This document shows positions 17,172 to 26,100 of a stretch of DNA of 64,000 nt, one piece after another. The notes under the pieces were generated by a model. The model was not told the origin of the DNA. It searched no databases and worked only from the letters and a program-made list of their open reading frames with translations. Position 1 is the stretch's first letter; the number at the start of each line of letters is the position of its first letter. The stretch lies in the NCBI GenBank assembly GCA_963783695.1, contig CAWAOM010000003.1:1-64000 (forward strand), written 5' to 3'. The position numbers and the translations under genes were made by a program. This DNA comes from BM003 sp963783695. Lineage in GTDB: Bacteria; Pseudomonadota; Gammaproteobacteria; Steroidobacterales; BM003.

Positions 17172-17369
17172 GCACCTGTTATAAAGGATTTTTGTCAAAC
17201 TAACAATCTTGATTAATTGTAATTGTTAAATGATATCCGTACCGTGGTGACTTCAAGTTTCGCTGTCTTTGGTTGAGGCGCCTTAACTGGAGACAAATGA
17301 GGAGGCGGCGGCGGCGATTGGCTTTGCCGAACCAACCTGGCGAAACACGACCGGTTTAGCGGAGACGGC

Positions 17370-17693
17370 ATGGCTGCAAACGCTGAAGAAAAGTCAGGTA
17401 TCCGGCAGACGTATACAAGTTCGCTGAAGGCAAATCTCAAGCGAAAGAAGGAACAGCTTGCATACATTAAGCGCAAGGTAAGCAAGGCACGGGCGGCAGG
17501 CCGAATCGAGATTAGCGAACAGCTTCGCAACGCAGAGAAGCTCGCGGACAGTGCATTAGCGACCGTGGAAGTAAAATTTCAGCAGCTAAGCGACGCCGGT
17601 GACGATACGTGGGAGGACCTGAAATTTTCTGTCGACATGGCGTGGGAGGATCTCTCGCACTCAGTCAAGGCTCTCGTTGCCCGATTCTCATGA
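17370..17693 (+). CDS. Small coiled-coil protein, first gene of rimK/mgtE operon
   Basis: 107 residues, highly charged and predicted almost wholly helical (LKANLKRKKEQLAYIKRKV, then EISEQLRNAEKLADSALA, and an acidic WEDL...WEDL pair). No signal peptide or membrane helix. It resembles stress-response coiled-coil proteins only in general character, and I cannot name a family. Its position, 70 bases before the RimB-like protease gene, matches the place of the small rimA gene in Pseudomonas rimABK operons, but I see no clear sequence basis for calling it RimA. Confidence 0.7.
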   Translation: MAANAEEKSGIRQTYTSSLKANLKRKKEQLAYIKRKVSKARAAGRIEISEQLRNAEKLADSALATVEVKFQQLSDAGDDTWEDLKFSVDMAWEDLSHSVKALVARFS

Positions 17694-17763
17694 TGAACAC
17701 CCTAAGCGATGTGTCATTTGGGTTGCTCGCCGGTTATCGCAATAACGCATAAGGGCACTTTTG

Positions 17764-18237
17764 ATGACGATTAAAACTGCTGAGCAGAACCTGATTACGT
17801 TGGGTTGGCGTGAATGGGTCAGCCTTCCGCTACTGGGTCTGGCTGCGCTGAAAGCCAAAGTGGATACGGGTGCCCGGACGTCGGCGCTGCACGCGTTTGA
17901 GGTTCGACCATTTTCGGAAAACGGGCTGCAACGCGTCGAATTCAAGATTCACCCGCGTCAACGCGATAACGATACGGTGGTCATTTGCACGGCCGACATT
18001 ATCGATGAGCGCCTCGTATCCGATTCCGGCGGACACAAGGAACAACGCTGGGTCATACAATCTCCGCTGACCCTCGGAGCGCACACCTGGCCAATCGAAA
18101 TCACGCTAACTTCGCGCGACGACATGCGCTTTCGAATGTTGCTCGGCCGAACTGCAATTAACAATCATGCCCTGGTCAATCCCGCCCGGTCCTACCTCGT
18201 CGGAAAAAGGCCAGGAAGACAGGTTAAGAGAATTTGA
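17764..18237 (+). CDS. Retropepsin-like aspartic protease (RimB/ATP-dependent zinc protease family)
   Basis: 157 residues from the ATG at 17764. The block LKAKVDTGARTSALHA carries the DTGA aspartic-protease motif of the retropepsin-like family once annotated as ATP-dependent zinc proteases (pfam05618), and FRMLLGRTAI is the family's second conserved block. In Pseudomonas a member, RimB, works with RimK on poly-glutamylated ribosomal protein S6. Here rimK starts 46 bases downstream, which supports the same partnership. Cytoplasmic, with no signal peptide. Confidence 0.88.
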   Translation: MTIKTAEQNLITLGWREWVSLPLLGLAALKAKVDTGARTSALHAFEVRPFSENGLQRVEFKIHPRQRDNDTVVICTADIIDERLVSDSGGHKEQRWVIQSPLTLGAHTWPIEITLTSRDDMRFRMLLGRTAINNHALVNPARSYLVGKRPGRQVKRI

Positions 18238-18283
18238 TCGCCGCTACCTTACTTTCAAGACACCTCACAAAGCGAGAAATTAA

Positions 18284-19474
18284 ATGAAGCTAGCAATCTT
18301 GTCGCGAGGCCCCAACTCTTACAGTACCCGCAGGCTTAAAGAAGCCGCTCTGGCGCGCAATCACGATGTCAAGGTACTGAACACACTGAAGTTCGCCATT
18401 GACCTTGATCGCGGCTCGCCCGATCTGTATTTCCGGCAGAAACAATTGAGTCACTATGACGCAGTGCTGCCAAGAATTGGTGCATCCATAACCTACTACG
18501 GCACGGCCGTCGTCCGTCAGTTTGAAGAGATGGATATTTTCTGCGCGAATACCGCAAACGGCATTGCCAACTCGCGCGACAAGCTTCGTAGTCTGCAGAT
18601 ACTCAGCCGCCATCATTTGGGTATCCCACGTACCACATTCGTCAACGACAAGAATGATGTGCTCCCGGCGATCGAGAGGGTGGGGGGTGCCCCGGTCGTG
18701 ATAAAGCTCATCGAAGGTACCCAGGGGATCGGCGTACTTCTGGCGGAAACGACAAAGTCCGCAGAGGCCATCATCGAATTACTACAGAGCCAAAAGCAGG
18801 ATGTGCTGATCCAGAAGTTCGTCGCTGAGAGCAAGGGCAAAGATATTCGCGCATTTGTGGTCGGCGATCGTGTCGTGGCAGCCATGCGCCGGGTAGCTCA
18901 AGGCCAGGAGTTTCGCAGCAACGTGCATCGTGGTGGTGTTGCCGAGGCGGTCGAGCTGAGTGAAGAGTATCAGGAGACCGCTGTGCGGGCAGCACAAATT
19001 CTCGGTTTACGAATCGCCGGCGTCGACATGCTCGAAAGCGCAACGGGTCCGCAAATCATGGAAGTCAATTCATCACCGGGCCTGGAAGGTATCGAAACCT
19101 GCACCCAGTTGGATGTTGCCGGTGCTGTAATTGAATACATCGCTGCACGGGTCGACTTCGCGGACATCGACATTCGCCAGCGCCTAACGGTCAGCAAGGG
19201 CTACGGCGTCAGCGAAATTCACATTCCCGGAGGATCAAATTTTGAAGGCAAAACTATCGTAGGCACCAATCTGAGAGACAAAGACATCAACGTACTCACC
19301 CTTTACCGAGGCAACAAAGTAATTCCCAATCCAAGAGGCGATAGGGTGCTGGAGGCAGACGACAAACTGCTGTGTTTTGGCAAGCTGGATTCGATGCGTG
19401 GCCTGCTACCACCGAAAGCACAGCGTCGCCGGCACAGCAAGGTTCGAAACCTGGATACCAGCGTAAAGAACTGA
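18284..19474 (+). CDS. rimK: RimK ATP-grasp glutamate ligase with C-terminal TrkA-C (RCK_C) domain
   Basis: 396 residues. Residues 1-290 are RimK: MKLAILSRGPNSYSTRRL, then NSRDKLRSLQILSRHHLGIP, VIKLIEGTQGIGVLLAE (ATP-grasp loop), KGKDIRAFVVG and MEVNSSPGLEGIE (metal-binding Asn). This enzyme adds glutamates to the C-terminus of ribosomal protein S6 and makes poly-glutamate in E. coli. An extra segment of about 90 residues follows (EIHIPGGSNFEGKTIVGTNL, VLEADDKLLCFG), matching a TrkA_C domain, a ligand-binding module of K+ channels and transporters. E. coli RimK has about 300 residues and lacks it. The domain may tie glutamylation to ion or nucleotide status. Confidence 0.9.
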   Translation: MKLAILSRGPNSYSTRRLKEAALARNHDVKVLNTLKFAIDLDRGSPDLYFRQKQLSHYDAVLPRIGASITYYGTAVVRQFEEMDIFCANTANGIANSRDKLRSLQILSRHHLGIPRTTFVNDKNDVLPAIERVGGAPVVIKLIEGTQGIGVLLAETTKSAEAIIELLQSQKQDVLIQKFVAESKGKDIRAFVVGDRVVAAMRRVAQGQEFRSNVHRGGVAEAVELSEEYQETAVRAAQILGLRIAGVDMLESATGPQIMEVNSSPGLEGIETCTQLDVAGAVIEYIAARVDFADIDIRQRLTVSKGYGVSEIHIPGGSNFEGKTIVGTNLRDKDINVLTLYRGNKVIPNPRGDRVLEADDKLLCFGKLDSMRGLLPPKAQRRRHSKVRNLDTSVKN

Positions 19475-19559
19475 TCGGCCATTTGCGGCGACGTATGGAT
19501 GTTGTAGGGAACACAGTCGGTCGTGCAAGCGTTGACAAAGATATATGGAGAATAAGGCG

Positions 19560-20411
19560 ATGGAATCCAGCAACGATGGGGCGAACGGATTGCTTGAAAC
19601 AGTCACCAGCCAGTTGAATGTAATGGTCGGTTATCTTCCAGGTGTTCTTACCGTGGTTTTGATACTGATTACTGGTTGGATAATAGCGCGTCTTGCGCGA
19701 CGCATAGTCAAAAAAATCGGAACGGCCTCCAACCAATGGCTAATGCGCGTGTTTCCCAGCGGGATCTTCTCCGGCGCGCGGATGTCATCGTTGGCGATAA
19801 CACTGCTCGGTGAGATCGTATTTTGGGCGACAATACTGATCACCGTGACCGTGGCGGCAAGGTTCGCGGAGTTGGGATCCGTATCGTACTGGCTGGATCG
19901 AATTACTGCCCAACTGCCCAACCTGATCGCCGGAATAAGTATCGTCGTAGTGGGGTATTTCCTGAGTGTCTTTGCGCGTGAGCAGCTCCCCACGGAGACG
20001 AGCGCCAAAACACCGTCAGTTAGCCCCGTAATTGGGCGAATTGCCCAGGCGGCTGTTTTCTCGATCGCGCTCATTATCGGCCTCGATCAGGCCGGTATTG
20101 ATGTGGCGTTGCTAATCGGATTGATGGTGGTGATAACGGCGGGCATATTGACTGCCGTGGCGGTGGCGTTTGCGTCGGGCGCGCGCACGCACATCAGCAA
20201 TCTAATTGGCGTCCGAGCTGCTCACGCTAATCTCAGCACTGGCATGACCATCCAGGTCGGCGACATTCAAGGTGAGATCATCGAGCTCACACCCACCCTT
20301 ATTGCGCTGGATTCGGATGACGGACGGGTTCTGATCCCCGGCCGGCTGGTGGATGAATCCGTGATAACTATCATGACCCCGGCCACAACTGAGGAAGCCA
20401 AAAATGACTAG
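19560..20411 (+). CDS. Mechanosensitive (MscS-like) ion channel family protein, short form
   Basis: 283 residues with an N-terminal amphipathic region and about five hydrophobic helices (MVGYLPGVLTVVLILITGWII, LNLIAGISIVVVGYFLS-like), the Gly/Ala-rich pore-type helix VAVAFASGARTHISNLIG and a short beta domain (MTIQVGDIQGEIIELTPTLIAL) resembling the MscS beta sandwich. The C-terminal alpha/beta vestibule is absent. The ATG at 19560, with GGAG about ten bases upstream, is preferred over 19545. Its stop overlaps the next gene by eight bases. Likely an inner-membrane osmotic or stretch channel. Confidence 0.82.
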   Translation: MESSNDGANGLLETVTSQLNVMVGYLPGVLTVVLILITGWIIARLARRIVKKIGTASNQWLMRVFPSGIFSGARMSSLAITLLGEIVFWATILITVTVAARFAELGSVSYWLDRITAQLPNLIAGISIVVVGYFLSVFAREQLPTETSAKTPSVSPVIGRIAQAAVFSIALIIGLDQAGIDVALLIGLMVVITAGILTAVAVAFASGARTHISNLIGVRAAHANLSTGMTIQVGDIQGEIIELTPTLIALDSDDGRVLIPGRLVDESVITIMTPATTEEAKND

Positions 20412-21252
20412 TGCGCCTCGGCTGGCAATTGCTTACATTGCCAAGAGCCCAGAGTCGGCCAGCCGCGTTCTGTCTTCGATGCCGCCTGAAGCCGCGGCCG
20501 CTTTCATCGCGGAAATCCCGATAGCGCAGGCGGTGAATCTGGTCGGTCATTTACAACCGGCAATTGCGGCAGAAATAGTTCAGGCCGTCGATGACAAGGT
20601 GGCTGCGGCCATCATGAGGGATCTGGACTTTGGCAGTTCATCGGCAATTGTGCGGCAGATGGACCGCTCAAGCCGCAAACGATTTTTTGCGAAATTGTCG
20701 ACGCGGACCCGGACGATGTTGGAAAAATCGCTTTCCTTCGCCCGCGGGACAGTCGGGTCACGTATGACTACCACCATTGCCACGCTGTCGGAAACAGACA
20801 GCGTGGCAACTGCACTCGATACTCTACGAAAGTTCAGGCGGGATCCTATCGATGTTATTTTTGTGTTGAACGACGCAAGGAAACTCGTTGGCGTCGTGAG
20901 TAGTGCTGTCGCCTTGCGCCACCCCGACGACGCATTAGTGTCCGCGATTCTGGATACGTCTTGCCCACAGGTTTCTGCTCACAGCAAACTCGAGGCGATT
21001 GCCGATCCGGCCGTTTGGCATGATTTCGCATGTCTGCCGGTTGTCAACCGGCAACGCGAGGTCATTGGTGCTATTTCGAGAAAAGCGCTCAAGCATGGAA
21101 GGCGTGCCAGTACGCCGGGAGCAAATGGAGCTGATCCATCAACGGCGGGATCCATCCTTTCTGCTTTGGCAACGACCTCAACGGGGCTGTTAAATCTTGC
21201 GGCGACATTATTTGCCGGATCAGAAACCCAGGGAGAGCGCGATGGATATTGA
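20404..21252 (+). CDS. Soluble MgtE-like protein (MgtE_N + CBS pair, no transport domain)
   Basis: 282 residues. The N-terminal half is the alpha-helical superhelix of MgtE (SSMPPEAAAAFIAEIPIAQA, MDRSSRKRFFAKLS), then a CBS pair (GSRMTTTIATLSETDSVATAL, VIFVLNDARKLVGVVSS, FACLPVVNRQREVIGAISR). These are the cytosolic Mg2+-sensing parts of MgtE, but the five-helix transport domain is missing; only a modest C-terminal hydrophobic stretch (SILSALATTSTGLLNLAATLF) remains. The gene overlaps both neighbours. It may assemble with the full MgtE as a regulatory subunit or be a diverged duplicate. Confidence 0.8.
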   Translation: MTSAPRLAIAYIAKSPESASRVLSSMPPEAAAAFIAEIPIAQAVNLVGHLQPAIAAEIVQAVDDKVAAAIMRDLDFGSSSAIVRQMDRSSRKRFFAKLSTRTRTMLEKSLSFARGTVGSRMTTTIATLSETDSVATALDTLRKFRRDPIDVIFVLNDARKLVGVVSSAVALRHPDDALVSAILDTSCPQVSAHSKLEAIADPAVWHDFACLPVVNRQREVIGAISRKALKHGRRASTPGANGADPSTAGSILSALATTSTGLLNLAATLFAGSETQGERDGY

Positions 21253-22549
21253 CACCGCAATCGTGGCGGATGCAATGAACCGGCAGTTCTTTGCTGAGTT
21301 TCCTGCTGGTGCAGCGCGTGAGCTCGAAGTACTCGATGTCGACAGCGCCGCGGATGCGGCGGCCAGGCTTCCTGCCAATATTCTCATTCCCGTCTGGCAG
21401 TATCTGATGCCCGACAGGGCATCCAAACTGATTGCTAAACTGCCCGAGTCCCTGGTGAGCGAATTACTCGAGCGGCTAACGCCACCACAGGTCGTGCGCA
21501 TACTCGGTTGTATGTCCACTGACGAGCAGCGGGAGCGAATTTCGCAACTGCGACCGGAAGTGCGCGAAGACATCGAATCGATGATGTCCTATCCGCCCAG
21601 CACGGCCGGCAGGCTAATGGATGTCAGCGTAGTCACGTATCGGGAGAAAATGACTGTCGAGCAAGCACTTGATAAATTGCGCTCGACCGGGATGAAAACG
21701 GCCCGCAGTTTATTCCTCGTTAACGACGATCACCAACTTACGGGAAAGGTAACTCTTCAGGTTCTTGCTCTTGCGTCGCCTGAGTCTGCACTCGGTGAGC
21801 TCGAGGAGCCGGCGAGCGTCGTCTTAAGACCCGTCGATTCACTTCAGGAAGTGATGGCGGCATTTGACCAAAATAAGGTGTTGGATATTCCCATCGTTGA
21901 TCTCGACGGTCGCTTTCTGGGCGCCGTGACACATGACAGTATTGCCCAGACTGTTCACGAGCAGTCCTCCGTGGATATGCAAACGATGGTGGGTGCCAGT
22001 AAGGATGAAAGGGCGCTTTCGAGCCCGGTATTTACAGTGAAAAAACGCATGCCATGGCTGCAGATAAATCTCTTGACGGCTTTCCTGGCAGCCGCAGTGG
22101 TCGGTTTCTTCGAGAACACCATTGCTCAGGTAACGGCTTTAGCGGTTCTCCTTCCAGTCGTAGCCGGTCAGTCCGGAAATGCGGGCGCTCAGGCACTCGC
22201 TGTCACAATGCGTGGTCTCGCCCTACGTGAAATTACGGTCAGACAGTGGTTTCGGGTGATGCGCAAGGAAGTCATGGCCGGCTTCATGAACGGTGTGGGT
22301 ATCGCTATTACTTGTGGGGTAGGAGTCTATTTCTGGAGTGGATCCATCGCTTTGGTTGGCGTCATTGCCGCATCCATGGTGCTGGCGATGATAGCCGCAG
22401 GCTTCGCCGGCGCACTCATACCGATACTGCTAACACGATTGGGTCAAGATCCTGCGACATCGTCATCGATTCTCCTCACAACGGTGACAGATATAGCCGG
22501 TTTCTTTTCATTTCTCGGCATTGCAACGCTGTTCATGCGATTTTTATAA
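21242..22549 (+). CDS. mgtE: Magnesium transporter MgtE
   Basis: 435 residues from the ATG at 21242. MgtE_N (LPANILIPVWQYLMPDRASK; MSTDEQRERISQLRPE), CBS1 (MSYPPSTAGRLMDVSVVTY), CBS2 (VLDIPIVDLDGRFLGAVTH) and a five-helix channel domain (LPVVAGQSGNAGAQALAVTM, PATSSSILLTTVTDIAGFF). The latter two blocks carry the conserved Asn and Asp of the Mg2+ pathway. Homodimeric inner-membrane Mg2+ channel gated by cytosolic Mg2+ through the N and CBS domains. Its start overlaps the preceding gene by 11 bases. It ends the six-gene operon; no clear hairpin terminator follows. Confidence 0.92.
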   Translation: MDIDTAIVADAMNRQFFAEFPAGAARELEVLDVDSAADAAARLPANILIPVWQYLMPDRASKLIAKLPESLVSELLERLTPPQVVRILGCMSTDEQRERISQLRPEVREDIESMMSYPPSTAGRLMDVSVVTYREKMTVEQALDKLRSTGMKTARSLFLVNDDHQLTGKVTLQVLALASPESALGELEEPASVVLRPVDSLQEVMAAFDQNKVLDIPIVDLDGRFLGAVTHDSIAQTVHEQSSVDMQTMVGASKDERALSSPVFTVKKRMPWLQINLLTAFLAAAVVGFFENTIAQVTALAVLLPVVAGQSGNAGAQALAVTMRGLALREITVRQWFRVMRKEVMAGFMNGVGIAITCGVGVYFWSGSIALVGVIAASMVLAMIAAGFAGALIPILLTRLGQDPATSSSILLTTVTDIAGFFSFLGIATLFMRFL

Positions 22550-22647
22550 CAAATTCATTTGCAACATCGCTTGGGTAATACTTCCGCTACGATGTCCTGA
22601 GAATTAAAGTTTAGGTGATCGCTGACCAATCGAATGTGACTTTGTCC

Positions 22648-22711
22648 GCCTTTCGGTTCCCATGAAAGCGGAAAGGTGTGGAGTTATGGTTATAGAGTGA
22701 CCTCCGGCACC
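22648..22711 (+). repeat. 64-bp unit, copy 1
   Basis: Starts GCCTTTCGGTTCCCAT and ends in GACCTCCGGCACC. The same 64 bases recur at 23029-23092 and 26374-26437 with only one to three changes. The first half can fold on itself (CCTTTC...GAAAGG), and the last 15 bases are the reverse complement of the 20-mer repeat. Confidence 0.8.
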
Positions 22712-22752
22712 GTTTTTAGTCAGTCAAAATCCTCAGCTAGAATTTTTGCGCG
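22712..22752 (+). repeat. Duplicated 3' tail of the kinase/peptidase/aminotransferase gene
   Basis: These 41 bases match 23130-23170 with about five differences. The matching segment covers the last eleven codons and the stop of the neighbouring large gene (on the reverse strand). This copy is therefore a broken-off gene end, produced when the repeat block was duplicated. Confidence 0.75.
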
Positions 22753-22788
22753 TTACCGGTGCCCGCGTTACCGGTGCCGCGCGTTACC

Positions 22789-23011
22789 GGTGACGGAGGT
22801 GGCCTTATGTCTATACGGCGAAGCGGTGCCGCGTTACCGGTGCCGGAGGTGGCCTTACGTTACCGGTGCCGGAGGTGGCCTTATGTCTATACGGCGAAGC
22901 GGTGCCGCGTTACCGGTGCCGGAGGTAACCTTATATCTATACGTGAACTCGGCGTTAGCGGTGCCAGAGGTAACCTTATGTCTACCGAAGCGGTGCCAGA
23001 GGTAACCTTAT
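22789..23011 (+). repeat. Left array: six rightward copies of the GGTGCCGGAGGTAACCTTAT repeat
   Basis: Copies lie at 22789-22808, 22839-22858, 22865-22884, 22915-22934, 22960-22979 and 22992-23011, spaced 26-50 bases apart. A longer 50-base unit (20-mer plus GTCTATACGGCGAAGC) occurs twice. Four copies are followed by G, so they read GGAGGT, six bases, ATG: a textbook ribosome-binding site and start codon. No conserved protein follows these starts, and the repeat period is not always a multiple of three. Confidence 0.85.
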
Positions 23012-23028
23012 GGCTATATGACTTTTTC

Positions 23029-23092
23029 GCCTTTCGGTTCCCATCAAAGCGGAAAGGTGTGGAGTTATGGTTATAGAGTTACCTCCGGCACC
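23029..23092 (+). repeat. 64-bp unit, copy 2
   Basis: Same sequence as the units at 22648 and 26374. Together with the preceding 20-mer (22992-23011) it forms a block of about 100 bases that is repeated in direct orientation at 26339-26437, on the other side of the large fusion gene. Confidence 0.85.
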
Positions 23093-23137
23093 GTTTTTCG
23101 GTTTTTCTTTACGTTTTTGCCGGTTTTCCGTTTTTAG

Positions 23138-26100
23138 TCAGTCAAAATCCTCAGTCAGAATCTTCGCGAGGGTACTGACCAGGGAATCTGCATTGCTTTT
23201 GTCAAAGGGCAGCGGCGGTCGAATTTTGAGAACATTTTGATACGGGCCGTCCGTACCGATCAGGATGCCGTGGTCGCGCAGCCGGTTGCAGATAAACGAG
23301 GCTTCGGCCGCCGCCGGTTCGAGCGTGCCGCGATCGCGCACGAGTTCGATACCGAGGAATAATCCCGAGCCTCTGACATCGCCGATCACGGAGTACTGGC
23401 TCTGCAGCGCCCGCAACTGTCCGAGCAGATGCGTGCCAACCTCGAGAGCGTGGGCCTGCAGGTTTGCGCTCAATGTTACATCCAGCACCGCCAGCCCGAC
23501 GGCGCACGAGACGGTGTTGCCGCCAAACGTGCTGAAGAATTCCATGCCATTGTCGAACGCCGCCGCGATCTCCGCCGTCGTAACTACTGCCGCCATTGGA
23601 TGCCCGTTCCCGATCGGTTTACCCAGCACCACGATGTCGGGCACGACGTGTTGTGCCGCGAAAGCGTAAAAATCGGTGCCGGTGCGACCAAACCCGGTCT
23701 GGATTTCATCGGCGATACACAAGCCACCGGCGGCGCGCACGTGCTGGTACACAGCACCCAGATAACCCTGCGGAAAGATGATCTGCCCGCCCACACTGGG
23801 ACAGGATTCGGCGATAAAGCCCGCGGGCGCCAGCCCCTTGGCCTTTAGTCTCGCAACAATTTCCAGTACATGAGCCGCATACTTTGCCCCGGCCTGCGGA
23901 TCATCGTTCTTGTAGCGGCCGCGATATACATCGGCTACCGGTGCCGTATGGACCCATGCGGGCGCACCGCTGCCCCCCGGACCATCGTGTTTGTACGGGC
24001 TGATATCGATCAGGCCGGTGGTGTGGCCATGGTAAGCGCCTTCCAGCACGATCATGTCTCGCTGTCCGGTATAGGCACGGGCGAGTCGCAGCGCGAGTTC
24101 GTTGGCCTCGCTGCCGGAATTAACAAACAAGCACACGTCGAGGGGTTCGGGCAGCGTGGACGCCAGCCGCTCGGCGTAGCGATTGAACTGGTCCTGCAAA
24201 TAGCGGGTGTTGGTGTTCAGCACCGCCATCTGCTGGTGGGCCGCTGCGACGACCCGTGGGTGACAGTGGCCGACCTGCGGAACGTTGTTGTATGCATCCA
24301 GGTATTTGCGGCCGGTTTCGTCATACAGATATTGCTGCCAGCCGCGCACCATCTTGATCGGCTCGCGATAGCCCAGGCTCAGGTTGGCGCTGGTGCGGGC
24401 GCGACGGTTGGCAAGGGTCTCGGCTTTGCCGGACTCTCGTGCGGGAAAGCGATCTTCAGGCACGCCCACGATGAGGTTGGGGTCGAGCGAGAATCCGGCC
24501 CAGATCTCGCGTTGGCTCACCCGAACCACACCGGGGAAATCATTATCCAGATCGAGCAGGTCAGTCAGAACCTGGAGGTGCAAATGAGGCGACCAGCCGC
24601 CGTTCTCGGCCGGCGTTCCCAATGTTGCAAATTGCTGTCCGGCGGCAATGATCTGCCCGGGCCGCAGTCCTGCGATGGCTGCCGGGCTCAGGTGCCCGTA
24701 CAGCGTAAAGAAGTTAAGCCCGTCCGCAGTCGTGTGCTCCAGAATCACCATGCCACCGTAATCCTGGGTGCCGGGATTGACCGTCGCCGTATATACCGTA
24801 CCTGGCCATGGCGCATACACCGGCGATTTTGCCGGGGCAAACAGGTCCAGCCCGATATGGAGTGTGCGGCGATCGGCGGTGAGTTCTTCTCCGCTGGCGA
24901 ACATGGCTTCGCTGTATATCAAGCGGGGTTCGTCATAGCGTCCGATGCCGATCCGCACGCCTGCCTCCGACATATGCTGGAACAGTCGGGCTGTCATGTC
25001 AGGCTCGGCGAGCAGTTCCGGATCGCCATGAAAAAACGGGCTGCCGGGGCTGAAGTCGAAGACAAGGCAGGGTTCGGTTTTCAGGTCGGCGCCGAGGACC
25101 GGGGCAAACTGTTTTTGCCTGCTCCGAAGCCAGGCGATCAGCGGGCCGGCCTTCGGAACGGGTGCCAAACCACAGGCCTGTCGGAAAGCGGCCTCGGCGA
25201 AGCGCGAGTGGATCGCGGCGAGTTTGGGGAGCGTATTGCGAATCGGGGCCTGGCTGATGGCCAGGTAGGGGTCATCAGGGCGCTGCCGCTGCTGGAATGC
25301 GGCCAGGCAGACGCTGACGCAAAGGCGCATGCGCACCAGTCCGAACAATGCCGCCAGTTCAGTCTCGGTGAGAGGATGCTCGTCGTGGTAGCCGCGGACA
25401 ACATGTGCCGCGGCAGTCAGCGGATCGGTCTTGTCGAGAATGGCGTAAGCGATGGCAATCGCCAGGTCGGCGACGGTCCAGGTATGAACGAGGTCGCCAA
25501 AGTCGATCAGGCCGGTAACCTGCTGATCGCGCGAATAGAGGTCGTCACCGCCGCTGACAATGACGTTGTAATCATTGGCGTCGTTGTGGATGACGCTTTG
25601 GCGCAAGCGGCCGAGCAGGGGCGCGACATTGCATTCGAAGTCGGCCACGAGCGAGTCAATTATGGCGCGCAGCGAGGGATCGGCAACCAATGCCCGGTGT
25701 TGCCCGATTTCGCGTTGGGCATGGGCCAGGTCCCAATGAAGATCGCGATGGACCGCCGGGTGATCAAAATCATTCAGCGCCCGGTCGAGCTGACCCACCC
25801 GGCGCCCGAGGTCATACAGTAACCCGGCCGAGTGCCGCTTTACTTCCCCCATTGGCCGCCCCGGCAAAAATGAAATCAGTCGCACGAAATGCTGATTTCC
25901 GCTCGAGTCCGGAGTCCGGCCAACGGATCCACCATCTACCGTGGGGAAAAGTTTCGCGGCGGCAACACGGTCCGCAATGTGCAGCAGGACGGCGTTTTCG
26001 GCATCGAGCAGGTCGGTATTTTCCCGTGCATTGGCAATTTTGAGCACGCGCTTTTCGCCGTCTTCGAGGATCAGAAGGAAGTTCTGGTCCCGTTCACTCG

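Noticed and set aside
17370..17693. rimA
   Set aside because: Only position in the operon matches; sequence is a generic coiled coil and gives no specific support.
22759..23076. Arg/Val-rich frames across the left repeat array
   Set aside because: They are translations of the repeat itself, change frame between units and have no homologue features; treated as repeat DNA.
23870..25822. 650-codon forward frame antisense to the kinase/peptidase/aminotransferase gene
   Set aside because: It is the complement of a clearly conserved gene in a GC-rich genome; no family motifs.
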